This document shows, piece by piece, positions 1 through 13,500 of a stretch of DNA of 64,000 bases. The stretch covers positions 79,133 through 143,132 of the forward strand of contig NMRB01000351.1 of assembly GCA_002633025.1 (NCBI GenBank). The letters are read 5' to 3'. Made by a program: the position numbers and the translations under genes. The stretch comes from Notospermus geniculatus (Eukaryota; Nemertea; Pilidiophora; Heteronemertea; Lineidae). How positions within the stretch are numbered: the first letter of the stretch is position 1; each line of letters opens with the position of its first letter. The notes under the pieces were generated by a model. The model saw only the letters and a program-made list of their open reading frames with translations, ran no database searches and was not told the origin of the DNA.

Positions 1-289
1 GGGAGCTGACCATAAACTTTTTATCCACTGAGTCCTAAAGGGTTAAGTGCCCAGGGTCCATGTTTATGAACTGTTTAACTAATGAGGAATATACCCATTT
101 GTAGCTAAGTTGGCCAAAAGTAGACTGGTTCCTGCCTTTGCCGCTCCACTACTGCGATACCACTACTTCAATTCTTCCGTGCGTCAGGAGAGATCCACAA
201 CTCGGTCATGATCTCAGAGTAGTTCAGCGGGCGCTGCACCACATAATTTGAGAATCTCTCACCCAACCAATTTCACATTTTGAGGGTAT

Positions 290-437
290 GAAGGTATGGG
301 CCTGGGGAGGTGCCCTGCCAATTTTATTGCGTTCTGACTTCAGATCTGGGTGTCAGTCGGAGTGTGCATCATGTCAGTTTTAGGTGGGGTCCAACTTCCA
401 ATATGGCCGCCTGTTGGCATCTTGGATTTTTCATTCC
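290..437 (+). repeat. Dispersed gaggtgccctg repeat, cut by gap
   Basis: Phrases ggggaggtgccctgcc and ggcatcttggattttt recur at 45780-46300 and 63140-63390. No coding potential. Confidence 0.55.
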
Positions 438-719
438 NNNNNNNNNNNNNNNNNNNNNNNNNNNNNNNNNNNNNNNNNNNNNNNNNNNNNNNNNNNNNNN
501 NNNNNNNNNNNNNNNNNNNNNNNNNNNNNNNNNNNNNNNNNNNNNNNNNNNNNNNNNNNNNNNNNNNNNNNNNNNNNNNNNNNNNNNNNNNNNNNNNNNN
601 NNNNNNNNNNNNNNNNNNNNNNNNNNNNNNNNNNNNNNNNNNNNNNNNNNNNNNNNNNNNNNNNNNNNNNNNNNNNNNNNNNNNNNNNNNNNNNNNNNNN
701 NNNNNNNNNNNNNNNNNNN
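438..719. other. Assembly gap (282 N)
   Basis: A run of N. It interrupts a dispersed repeat and may hide an upstream androglobin exon. Confidence 0.99.
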
Positions 720-833
720 TTTTTCTCAGTTGAGTATTATAAAATCAAGATAATGTCAACGTCTTGCAATAGATAAACATGTTTAGAACAATTTGAACCT
801 ATTGGTAATCTGAAGTTCGATCTGATGACTTCA

Positions 834-1062
834 AAAAATGCATTTGAAGTGTGATAAATTTACAGTAGAGGCCTCCTGCGCATGCCCAGATTGATTTCTT
901 CCGGTCGTCAATAATATTCTATTGGCTTTGCTGTGGAGGTAGGCGTCGACTACGCCGATTTGGCTGCGTCACCGTACTATTTTTAGGAGGGCTTTCCCCA
1001 TGTTGTGGCCGTTCTCCGAAAGGTGACGCCTCTATAGCAAATTCCCTTCCTAACAGTCGTGC
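834..1062 (+). repeat. 229-bp inverted-repeat partner of the window's right end
   Basis: Reverse complement of 63772-64000 with very few differences (for example gcctcctgcgcatgcccaga here). The repeat may continue past 64000 on the right side. Confidence 0.85.
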
Positions 1063-1355
1063 ATAACAAATGGTTTGGTCAATCATCTTCATATCTTAGA
1101 AGCGTACTGGTATGGGTCAAAGTGTGCAGCATATCAGTTTTAGGTGTGCTCCAACCCGGAATATTAATCTATAAAGGGTGGTCAAAAAAAATGCAACCGC
1201 ATACTCCCAATATCCAGCATGTCCAGGGAACTAAACCAGGAAATTTTGTTAGAGAAAAATCATTTGGGATTCTTTCTCATTGTCTTCCCTTCTCTTTGGT
1301 TGTATTGAGTTAAAGTTCCTCGTTTAAGATACCTCCCAACATTTCATTTCCTCAG

Positions 1356-1509
1356 GATGTGAAGGAGGAAAAGAGTGACAAAGACCCCAAGGAACCAGCA
1401 AAAGGAGACAAGCCAGCCAAAGATGCAAAAGACAAAAAGGATGATGGCAAGGGGAAGGAAAAAGATAAAGGAAAAGACAAAGGGAAAGACAAGGACAAAG
1501 ACAAAGGCA
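1356..1509 (+). CDS. ADGB: Androglobin exon: Lys/Asp-rich linker
   Basis: Acceptor tttcctcag before 1356 and donor gtaagt at 1510. The frame starts DVKEEKSDKD in phase 0 and ends in phase 1. The peptide is almost entirely K, D, G, E and P, so it is a charged, disordered linker. The phase joins in frame to the next exon at 2231. No upstream exon could be placed between 1 and 1355, which is broken by an N gap, so the preceding coding sequence is unknown. Confidence 0.7.
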
Positions 1510-4500
1510 GTAAGTGTAAAACTTGGCCCTGCGCCCACTGCTTGTGGCTTGTTTTATAACCGCCGAACTATTGATCAAAATATTTTAGCGGTGATAAATG
1601 TGAACTGTAATAAATGAAGAAAATTGAGTCTCCAATACATGTATGCTGGGTTTATATTTGTCGAACCACGAAGGTCAGGTTTTCCGCCAGGATTATTTTT
1701 GAGGGGGTGGTGAGGAGGCCGCTAATTGTGCGAAGTGCCACAGGGGGCCCCCTCGCGTAGAATTTTTTTGAAATGAGCAGTGCCAAAGAAGCGATTTCCA
1801 TGTATCTCAGACATGAAAATGAAGCAAAAATACCTAGACTAGACGTTTTCAAATAGTACTCCAAGAAAGTGTACGCATTTTAAAGAAGCGCTATTTTCCA
1901 TAAAAGGACGAAAATAACAGTTCACCTCTCGCTCCTATAAGTTGGCCAAAACTCCATCGATTTCAATGAAATTGTTGCAAACTTCTGCAGAAAAGTTCCC
2001 TCTTGTTTCTAACCCATTCGCCATGTTGTAAACACTGGCCAAGAATGGGCTGATTGTGGTTTATTTTGAGTCTGCTAAGAGCATGTGACCGAGAGGTGGC
2101 TTAGCAATTAGTACCACCAGATACCGCAGTGGATATGTAGTTGCGCTGTTCAGCCCTTTGCGGCTCGAATGTTCTTGACAAGAAACCGTGCATGTGTCTG
2201 TAATTGCCAGGAATATATTTCCAATTTCAGAGGAGAAATCATCCCTTGATGATGGGGCGATACCAGAAAATCCTGAGATAGTTGTGTTTGCAAGTTACAG
2301 CAGCCTTCCTAAATATCCTGTCAGAGTGTCTGTGTTAGCAGAAATGGTAAGTCATGAAGTATATGGTAGATGTACTTGGTGTTTCAAAATAAAGGTACCA
2401 GTAATCTAACTTAAAGGAATTGATATGACCAGATTATGTGTTCTTCAGCAAAAGCATGGTGTCATCATAATGCGAAGCTGTGGTATTTGCAGTGTAGCAT
2501 GATTCACATTCCAGCATCGTGCATTATTGAGCACCATTGTCCTGAAACTACGGCCAAAAATCAGTGCTTCACATATGATGGGCGCAATCATGCTCGTGCC
2601 CGCAAAATTGCGCGAGGAGTTCGATTGACTGCACTCCTCGGCATCCTTGAAGTTCAGGTGCGAGGGTGATCAGCTCTCCTTCACGAGTGTGAACAGCTCT
2701 CCTCAAGCCTTTGAGCAGCTCAACTGATTGAGCTCATGCAGATTTCAAACGTGAAGCACTGAAAAATTGTGGCTGGTTCACTTCAAAGTTGACTTTAACA
2801 ATAGCAACTGGAATGATCTAACCTGCGAAATTTTGACCGATCATTTAAGGTACTGTCACACCATATTAGTTCTCAAAACGTCCTGTCCCGTCCTAAAAAA
2901 TCGTAAAACGGGTTAGAACATGTAACATTGGCCAAATAATGTCTCAAAGTTCTGGAGCACTCTTCCTATTTGTGCCAGTCCAGGAAGTTCGTAAGAAGAC
3001 CATAAAAAGTTGCTACATATACTATGTCCACTCCGTTCGCACATACCGTATTTTTCGGACGATATGACGCACTGCACCATAAGACGCACCTTAATTTTCT
3101 CAGTCAAAATCCGTACACAAGGCGCTACGGACCATTAGGCGCGCCACAAACGTATGAGAATGTACAAAAGTATACATACTCAATCATATGGGCCTAAGGT
3201 TTGACAAAAATCCATCTAAGCAGGACAAAAAAGTTGCCAAAACTACACATTCTGAGCCAATTTTGGCATTCAGCCATGTTGTGGTCATTGGTTGTTGTTG
3301 TTGTCGCCGCAACTCTGCACAGGCCGTGGAGACCTCATTCACTCACAGGAGCCTGTACCATAATTTTTAATACTCATTAGACATGTTAGACACTGACGTA
3401 AGACTAAGTGTGAATAGTCAATAGGCCTAGTGTCGAAAGTAAGGGTAGGCTAGGCCTAAACGTGAGGGTTAGGCCCCCTATCAGAGGTAGATTATATTTA
3501 GGGATGCTGGGGCGAATGGAAAGGGGGACTAACCCTACTTTCGATATGTTGGGACTTTTACCAGCTCAATGTTCATGTCTTTGTGTAATAAGATACAGGC
3601 TCCTGTGATTCATTTTGTGTCTTCGAGGCTGGAGGATGGGCAAAGTGGTGGAGTAGAATACGGGGGATCTGGATATGGATCCAACACTCACCTTGTGAAA
3701 CAGCAACAACAGCAACATGGTGGCTCAAGGACATGTGGATTATGAACATGATGAACATGATGAATGTCACTCTTCAGATGGTGCAGTTGACCATTTCAGG
3801 CCTAGACAAAATCCTTACACAAGGCGCTGCTGGACCATAAGGCGCTCCCCCCGTTTTTTAAGCATTTTTCATTTTTTGCCCGCGTCTAATGGTCCGAAAA
3901 TTACGGTAGTTTGAACCCATTCAGCAACATTTCCACGAACGTACTGAGAACTAGTTTGGTGTGATTGGGTCATTAGCCTCGAACGTTTTGACGTATACCA
4001 ATATCATATATTCCGGAGGGCTATTCGGTATTGGTAGCTGCACGTATCCGTCCTCGCACCCCACCATTAGGCAGCAGACCTTTAAAATGATAAAACTTAC
4101 AGTTAGATTGGTTTCTCTGTTTATGAGGTACTTCCATTCGTCATAGGCAGAGAAACCTATCGTATTTTTGCGACTACAGTGGAACCTCTCTATTAAGGAC
4201 ACCTTTGGGACTGACAAATGCTGTCCTTAATTGAGAGGTGTCCTGATTATAGAGGCTGAAATGAATAAAAATGACCAGTTTGGGACTAAACATTGGTGTT
4301 CTGATTAGAGAGGTGTCCTCCTGGCAGAGGTGTACGTTAAGGGAGGTTCCACTGTATAGGGTGCACCTGACTATAAGGCGCACCCCCTAATTTCACCCAA
4401 AATCTTCGACAAAATCCATACATAAGACGCACCGCCCTATAAGACGCAGTCGTCAGGTGAACCACAGCAATGCTTCAGTGCATATTACATGTACATGTAT

Positions 4501-7500
4501 ACACATACAATGTTATTTGTATGGAAGGTACACCAAATGAAGTTACATGTAATATGGATTTTTAATTTGACCTGTTTTTCAAGGTCACAGAGGTCAGAGT
4601 TCAAAATTTTTCTGTTAGGTAGCACGTTTCGTGGCCGCAGGGGCTGTTGGTACATATATTCCCCTAGGTCAGATGACCAGTGACACCAAGTTTCGGTAAA
4701 AACTTCGATTCTTGGCTTCGCCACTAGGTGGCTAAAACTGAAAATACAATTGTCACCTGTTCTAATTCTTCTGTTCATTTTGTTTATGCAATTTTTAGCT
4801 TACTGTCACATAAACATAAATTAAGGTCTAAAATTGACATTTTCAAAATATATTCACAACATCCATATATCTTATGGATTTAGGCCCGTATTCTAGAACG
4901 TTCCTTAACGTTAAGGTCGACCTTTTATAGTCTATTGTAAAACCATCGAGAACAATACATTTAAGGTGGACCTTAATGTTAAGGAACGTTCTAGAATACG
5001 GCCCATTAACTCATAGATTTACAGTACAGGTTGCAATTGACATCCCTACAGCTTCGCATAAGTTACGCGTAACTCATGGCTTTGGTTTCGCGTAACTCAC
5101 CAAAATCACGTAACTTGCCTTGTAAATCACTGCGTAGCTAGCGAAATTCGCGTAACTCACCTGGTAAGTTACACGTAACATAGCTCGTGAGTTGTTGCGT
5201 AAGTTACGTAACTTATGCATAACTTACACGAATTTAGGGATGTCAATTGTGACCTGTACTGTATACCCACAGCCACGGGTTCTTGAGATACTTAATGTTA
5301 AAATACAGCCCATTTTTTCGCCCACCCGATATATGTATCTAGACTGCAAGACCAACACAATTCTTTCATGTTTTCAGAGCCTGAATTTAAAAGACCCATT
5401 CAGTGTGTTGAGGTTACATCTCCGTTTGTTAACTACAAAGTCAGTCCAGTGCCGATACCAACTGATGTGTAAGTATAGTTAATGTATATTCACCGTTTTT
5501 GTATGAGGGTTGGGCCTGTCTAGGATACAGTGGGAAACGCTCAAGTCGTAGAGGAGCAAGTCAAAAAATCGCCCATCTCGGATGACTTCAAAAAGGCCCA
5601 TTTTAGCCCACGTGGCCAATAGGCCAAAAGGGCTTATACTGTGCCGTTAGGGTGGTCTGTCGTGTGTATGCATCTGTCCGTAAACTTTTCCATTGTCAGA
5701 TGAATAGCGCCTTCATTTTTTGGTGGATCTATTCTATGGGCATTATTCGTAAACTGCTTGTGGTGAAGAGTGGTGTGAATGGTGTTATATGTGTTAAGTG
5801 TAACTACTTTATAACCTATCACGTGAGTTTTGACCTTGACCTACATTTCAAGGTCAAGAGTCAACTTTAAAATGACAGTGTTCTGATACAACTTTGCAGC
5901 TATTGCTGAATTTTTATAGGAGGAACTTGAACCTGAAACTTTAGCATGTTTAGGTACCGGTACTCAAATACTAATGTGCACCACACCTTATGTATTTCAC
6001 CTCCAACTCGACCTCTTTCCACCAGGGGTAGATATATGGAAAACACATGAAAAATAACCGTATTACTTCCTGTTGAAAGCGGGGAGATATGCAATGGGCC
6101 CCATCCATCGACATTGGCATATTGCTTCTAGTTTTGGATGCGTCCTGCAGCATGTCCAACACTACGGTGCAATCCAGTGGACTCAATATACTCTGAAAAC
6201 CGTCTGCAAAATTTTACTGCGAAGTTCTGATACTGGGGTGTTAATAATTGGAATGGCGTTCATTAGATGGAGATGTTGCCCATTGGAGATAGTCTGCATG
6301 CAGCTGTTCATTGCTTATGCATGTAATCATGTAACTCAATATGTCCAGTCAAAGTATTTGGGCTAAGTAGACTGATTTTTCTTCAGTCAGTGGGTGGAGA
6401 CACTGTGAGGAAGGTGGTTGGAATTTGCATTTTTCTTTTTCAAACTTCTCCTTTTACAGACACCGTCCAAAGTCTTCCCTGGAACGGAGTTGTTCTAGGC
6501 CTGTAACTGCAAATGTCGAATCCATTGAAGAAACTGATGAGAATGCCCTTGAACCAGAGCTTGAAGCTATTAAGACGGAGTCTACCCCTCTGGAGGAAAA
6601 GGTGAATGAAATACCTACACGTAGAATTGAGTTTACTGTATATCAATCTTTCGAGACTTCTTGTGCTATGTGCTGTGTTCAAGTGATCCGAAATGCAAAA
6701 TGAAGTGTGTTGTTATATTGTGGTGTTCCTAATTGCTTGACAAGGGAATTTTTTTTCCGTGTGAATTATGGCATTGTCGTCGACTGTGCTGATGATTCCG
6801 GTTGCACTGTGAAGACACTGGGCATGTTCCGTGACATCCCAGAGGACATCAGCACTGTAGGACTCCGCGCTCGGGGATGCCATTTTGCAAATATCATGAA
6901 TAGCGACAGTCACAGTTCTACTTCGATGATCCTTGACACTTCAACAGTTGGAATTTACGTAATGTGTCCAAACATCCAGCAGACAAGAATGAGTAAACCA
7001 AACATTTTGATTGGCTAGACCAAAAACAGTGACTAAAATAATGTAATTGATTCTCACACTTTAACACTCCCCAACATAAAAAAATAACATATGCAGGGTT
7101 CTGCCCAGGACTGAATGAGTTCCGGACGGAAGGGGGGTGTGGGGGCCCTCCCCCCCAGAAAAATTTGAAATCTAGACTTGCTGAAATGCGATTTCCTGGC
7201 ACGTGAGAGTCAAAATAGCTTCTATATCAATAAAAAAGCATCCTCGTTTGGCGTCAAATGACCCCGATCCACTCTATTGCAAAAGCATGCCGCCGTTGTT
7301 GTCGTTGGCCAGAACTGTGTCAGGAAGCCCCGCCGAGGGAAGCACATTTTGTGAATTGGAACAGAAAGGAAATTTGGAAGTGATTAGTGTGTGTAGCGGG
7401 CATCTCTCTTGGTACACTTCGTTAGTTCGCCAGATGACTCGCTCAATCTGCATAAATTATGATGATGATATAACCACACCGTTCAGATCGATCTGCAACG

Positions 7501-10500
7501 TGGTTGCTAGAGAGCGCGGTTTTATTTTGTAACACCGGTCTGGACTGGGTGAAGATAGGCACAATATACGAACAGATTACTTTCTCTGATGAAGATTTTA
7601 TTGAAGTTTCTGCACATTTTTATTGAACATTTTTAGCTCACTGGGGTGAGCTATTACGATGGTGCAGCGTCCGTCGTCCGTCGTCGTCCGTCGTCGTCGT
7701 CGTCCTCCGTCGTCGTCGTCGTCGTCGTTGTCCGTTAGCAGGGCACGTTTCGTAACCGCTGGAGCTATTGATCTGAAACTTGGTACATATATACCCCTAG
7801 GTCAGATGACCCACGACACCAAGTTTCGGTCCGATTCGACTCTCAGTTTGGCCACCAGGTGGCAGAAACCAAAAACACAAAAAGTACAATAACTCCTGAA
7901 CTAATGACTAGATCATCTTCAAATTTTTATCATAGGTGTAGCTAATAAGGATACATAACATATATAACGGGTTTTTGATTTGACCTACTTTTCAAGGTCA
8001 CAGAGGTCAAAGTTCGACAAAAGTGACGAACCTGCCACAGTTTGTCATTATTTCACCGAGCAACTTCATATCTTGCATAAACATGCATTGGAGGGGTACC
8101 TTAAAAAATACCAAGTTTCGGCCCGATTCGACATCCAATATGGCCGCCAGGTGGCGTAACTCGAAAATCATCAAAGTGCTGTAACTCAGGAACGACTTGA
8201 CCCAAAGCGCTCCAATGTGCTATGTGGTCCCCTGCAGATGACCTTTATGTACATGTGAAGTTGCAGCCCGATCGGACATCTAATATGGCCGCCAGGTGGC
8301 ATAACCCAAAAATCATCAAAGTCTTTTCTGGGAATGACTTGACCCAGATTGCTCATAACTGATATGTACCTCCCTCTGTCATTAGACTATTATGTCCAAC
8401 CCAGTGAGCACATGGTCCATGGACCATTTCATTTTTAAAAAGTGTGCTGGTCGGAAAATACTCCCTTTATGCTGAGTGCCGGTCGGCATTTCTTCATCCT
8501 GGACGGGGCCGTCCGGCACCGACCAGCAGCGGCAGAACCCTGCATATGAAGATAACACGTCAATTTAAAAAATAGTCTGAACCAAATCATTAGCCAAGTC
8601 ACTGTTCAGTTAGCCAAATTTTCCATTCTAATGGATTTTCAGTTTGGAAAATTTTAGCCAAGTTGTTGAAGTTGTGTAGCCAAATTAAAGGTGAAATAGC
8701 CAATGGCGATTTGGCAAGTTGGTAGTGCCATCCCTGCTAATGACACCTATTGAGTAGTTATAGTCCCCATTCACATTGGCTTTTTCTGGCTGAGGTTTCA
8801 AAAACATTAAACCTTACTGTCATAAAATACTCGTTGCGTAATGCGGGTGCTGTGCAGTGCATGCAGATTGAGTCGGTTAGTGATAAAACCTGGAACGAAA
8901 CGAAACAAAATGAAATCATCGAAATGGGCATGATTTGCATCAATTTATTTTTGTTTCATTGTCTTATTGTTTGCAATACTGATATTTAAGTGGTCACTGT
9001 AGAATCTGCTCCAACACTGACGCTTGCTTCATGCACCAACTGAATGAGTGAAGAAAACGCACAACAAAAACTGGCGGTAACTTGAGGAGCACGGAAGGGA
9101 ATTTCGTACATGATGTTTCTGATTGATTTAAAATAATTCAATTTGATTTTGTGTGGTGTGTCGAAAAAAAGTCAATCTCGATGCGGAAGCATGCATCTGC
9201 AACATAATGGAACGTTAATTCTCAAATTCCTTGCGAGTCCAATTTCGATGAGTTCATTTCGTTTCGTTTCATTCCGGGATTTGTCACTAACCAATTGAGT
9301 CAGCTGTGAGGTAAGATGAGTATGAGGCCTATAGGCCTCTCCAGTGTTTCACATGGTCTATTCATTCCTTCTATGCATTAGTGCTTAGTTCCATACTTTA
9401 TTGTACATACAGCCTGCTGAGGACTCACAAAACCCAACCCCCAGTCCTAATCATGCTACCCTAGAAAAAGACTCAAGTGCCAAAGAGAGGAAAAGGTCTA
9501 ACATAAGAGAACAAACTTCTGATTGGACAGTAAGTCGTTTCCTGCCCTTAACTGTGTTTGTCATGTCAGTCCATGGTTGTGATTTGCATGTGAAGTGAAG
9601 TTAACTTCTGCATTTGATGTCTGATCACTCGACCACTACCTTCACACTTAATTGGTAATACTCACCGTATACGCCGATATTTCGCAGGATAATATTTCAC
9701 AAATTGAAAACTTTTTTTCTGTTTCGCGTCAAGGGCAGGGAAGGGAACTGACTGGATTGTTGGGGGAAACTTATGCATGTATTAATATTTGCTGTGAAAT
9801 TTTGATTTTGTGATTTTCGCGAGAATTTTTACACGTGAAAATATTTGCGCATACGGTAGCACCTTCCTGCTCGATGTTTTACACAAAATAACATATATAT
9901 ATTGCCTAACCTCTGCATTCCATTGGGTCGTGCTTAGATGTTGCTGGACTTGACACCAAAATGCCTGCTCTCTGTGGGTTTTAAGACTGACAAAGCTGGC
10001 AGTCCACACTGATTCCAAATTTAAAAAAATTATACATGTATTGGGTTGCGTGGCCCCATAAAACGTATTGGACTTCTAATTTTAATTTCTCAAAAAATTG
10101 TCCATTATAATTCAATAAAGTTTGGTTGTATCATCCAGTAAAAAATGCAATGCCAGAATCAAATAAGATACAAATGTGAAGAGAGCATGTGCAAAATAAT
10201 CGCCCCCAAATCACAAGAAATTCACTGAAAATAGCCGAAAAACTGAACAACTTGAAATGATATCGAACAAAATTATATTGTATAGGGAATCGGAGAAACT
10301 AACGTCACGACATGGCGCTGCGAGTGGTGCAACTGAAGTTTCTTTTTCTAATGTTATTTCCATTAACTTCTAGCATGGAAACAACCGTTTTATTTCGGCC
10401 GCCTGATATTAAAATTTACATAATCTTGTTGCAGATGAAAATTTCTGCAACTTTTGTTGCTTTTTTAGCTCACTGGGGTGAGCTATTACGATGGTGCAGC

Positions 10501-13500
10501 GTCCGTCGTCCGTCGTCGTCGTCGTCCGTGTTTAACACGGGGTGGTTGTGCATCGAATTTGCTCTATGAGAGGTCATTCTGATTCAATTTTCTCTTGTGC
10601 ATCTAGATGCACAAAATGGCTATCAGAAACAACTACTAGAGGGCCTTCTGATTCATATCTCGAAAGTGGGTGCACAGGCGTTAACTATCCATCGAAAATT
10701 TGTCCTCCGTGTCTATTTTGATCCACAAGGCAAGACACATTTTGATCCACAAGGCAACTTTTTTGATGCACAAGGCGACTTTTCGGGTGCACAAGGAGTC
10801 ACAGGTGCACAAGTAAAGGTGCACAAGGTGTCACAGGTGCACAAGGAAATCGGTGCACAAGAAAATGGATTCACAACAGCCAAAAGTTCACTACGTCCGT
10901 CGTCGTCCGTTAGCAGGGCACGTTTCGTAACCGCTGGAGCTATTGATCTGAAACTTGGTACATATATACCCCTAGGTCAGATGACCCACGACACCAAGTT
11001 TCGGTCCGATTCGACTCTCAGTTTGGCCACCAGGTGGCGGAAACCAAAAACACAAAAAGTACAATAACTCCTGAACTAATGACTAGATCATCTTCAAATT
11101 TTTATCATAGGTGTAGCTAATAAGGATACATAACATATATAACGGGTTTTTGATTTGACCTACTTTTCAAGGTCACAGAGGTCAAAGTTCGACAAAAGTG
11201 ACGAACCTGCCACAGTTTGTCATTATTTCACCGAGCAACTTCATATCTTGCATAAACATGCATTGGAGGGGTACCTTAAAAAATACCAAGTTTCGGCCCG
11301 ATTCGACATCCAATATGGCCACCAGGTGGCGTAACCTGAAAATCAAGCAAGTGCTATTACTCAGGAACGGCTTGACGCAGAGTGCTCAAATTTGATATTT
11401 ACCTCCATCTAGATGACCTTTACACGCATGTCAAATTTCGGCCTGATTTGACTTCAAACATGGCCACCAGGTGGCGTAACCCAAAAATCATCAAAGTGCT
11501 GTAACTCAGGAACGTCTTAACCCAAAGCGCTCCAATGTGCTATGTGGCCCCTGCAGATGACCTTTATGTCCACGTGAAGTTTCGGCCCGATCGGGCATCC
11601 AATATGGCCGCCAGGTGGCGTAACCCGAAAATCATCCAAGTGCTGTAACTCAGGAACGACTTGACCCAAAGCGCTCCAATGTGCTATGTGGTCCCCTGCA
11701 GATGACCTGTATGTGCATGTGAAGTTCCAGCCCGATCGGACATCCAATATGGCCGCCAGGTGGCATAACCCCAAAATCATCAAAGTCTTTTCTGGGAATG
11801 ACTTGACCCAGATTACTCATAACTGATATGTACCTCCCTCTGTCATTAGACTATTATGTCCAACCCAGTGAGCACATGGTCCATGGACCATTTCATTCTT
11901 AAAATGAAGAGATAGGATGGCGATAATGGCAACGTTTTTGTCTCATTATTTCTGTAGAAAAATGTACAGATAATTTTTTCATGAACATCAGCACTTAAAA
12001 TGACGTCAGTTATGTTGCTTCGGTCGCAACGCTTGCAGTGCCAAACTGTTGGGCTAAACGGCATGTGCGTTTCTTATTACAACAGTTATTGCAAAATCAA
12101 AATTTGAAATTCGATACATGTACATTCTAGCTTTGCCAGCAAAGCTATGGGCCTGTCCAGCCTAGCAGATGAGATGCATCTTTTGAATGTAATAAATGTA
12201 ATTTGCTCTGTGATGTCAGCTGTGAATTACTCCCAGTGAAATATATCTTGTAGATTCTATAGATATCCAACATAGAGCACAAAAAAAGACACACAAAATG
12301 ATAGTAACGGTAAACAATCTGCAATTCTAAAAAGTAATGATGTAGGGTGTGAATTTGAAAAAAAATGAACAAGAAATTTTGTCACTTCTGGCTGCAACCA
12401 CCCCTGGAATGGACAAGAGGTAGATAACTCCAAGCTCTTTCCATTGGACCTAAAAGTAGAAAAGCAGTGCTGACCATTCTTTCAATGGGCAGAAATGAAA
12501 GAACAAATAGGAGTGAGATTGATGTCACACGCATTTATAAATTATAGTTCCAAAAGACTGGTGAAGCAGCAGCTGGTAGAAACCCGAGGGCAATGCAGTT
12601 TGTATCATTTGTCAATAGTGAAGAAATAACCTTTGCTAATCAACAATTTTTGGAGTGGTTATTAAAATCATGTATGCTGCCGATTAATTACGGAGGTTTA
12701 GAAATCAAACCATAAGGGGCACAGTCCGCGTGAGCTACTGCGAAACTAATGTATTAGGCCAGCCCTGCATACCACAATATATAAATACACACAGCACACC
12801 TGGATGACCTAATTTCTGTCCGCAGTGAAGTACACCTGACTGCGGACAAGATTTTGCAGTAGCTCATGCGGTGTGTGTCCCTAATGACGATAAACGTAAA
12901 CTTTACAACAATAGGGAGGTTTCGCAAGCGCCCAGTTAGGCCATATGACGACGTTTATCTATTGTTTGGGTATACCCACACAAAAGATAAACGTTGTCGT
13001 AGGGCCTAAGCAGGCGCTTGCAAAACCTCCCTAACATGCCTAATGTTGTTTTTCATACCACACATTCACCAGATTTTATATTGCATTTTCGGTACAAAGA
13101 TAACGTTGTCGTTAACGTTAACGTTTATCATATTATACCTGGCCATATCATGCGAAGTGACATTGATAAAAGTCCAGCAGTTGGTTCCTAATCTCAACGC
13201 TAGGATTAATCCTTTTGCTGTGTGATGCTTAATGTGAGCATGGGGCTTACTCGTTGCGTGCCGTGTGAATTTTTAGTATTTTGGATAGGGAAGAATAGGA
13301 GCTGTCAGTGAGTTGACCAATAGGTGTCGCTACGACCCTATTCAATGCATATAGCGGTAGACGGTAAAAAAGACACTGGAAAAAAAGACACCGGAAAAAA
13401 GACACAGTAAAAAAGACACTGGAAATAAAAACACTGGCAAAAAAGTCACAGGAAAAAAGACACTGNGGGGTGAATGGGGAAATCTTGCCTGAATTGTCCA

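Noticed and set aside
310-776. Three overlapping frames across the first gap
   Set aside because: They exist only because N is read through.
7665-7740. GTC microsatellite as an independent feature
   Set aside because: It is the constant head segment of the dispersed repeat family and recurs at the same place in other copies.
10597-11067. 156-codon open frame with repeated QG residues
   Set aside because: Produced by the ggtgcacaagg array and the GTCGTCC repeat body; the same tail appears at 7659-7892 from another repeat copy.
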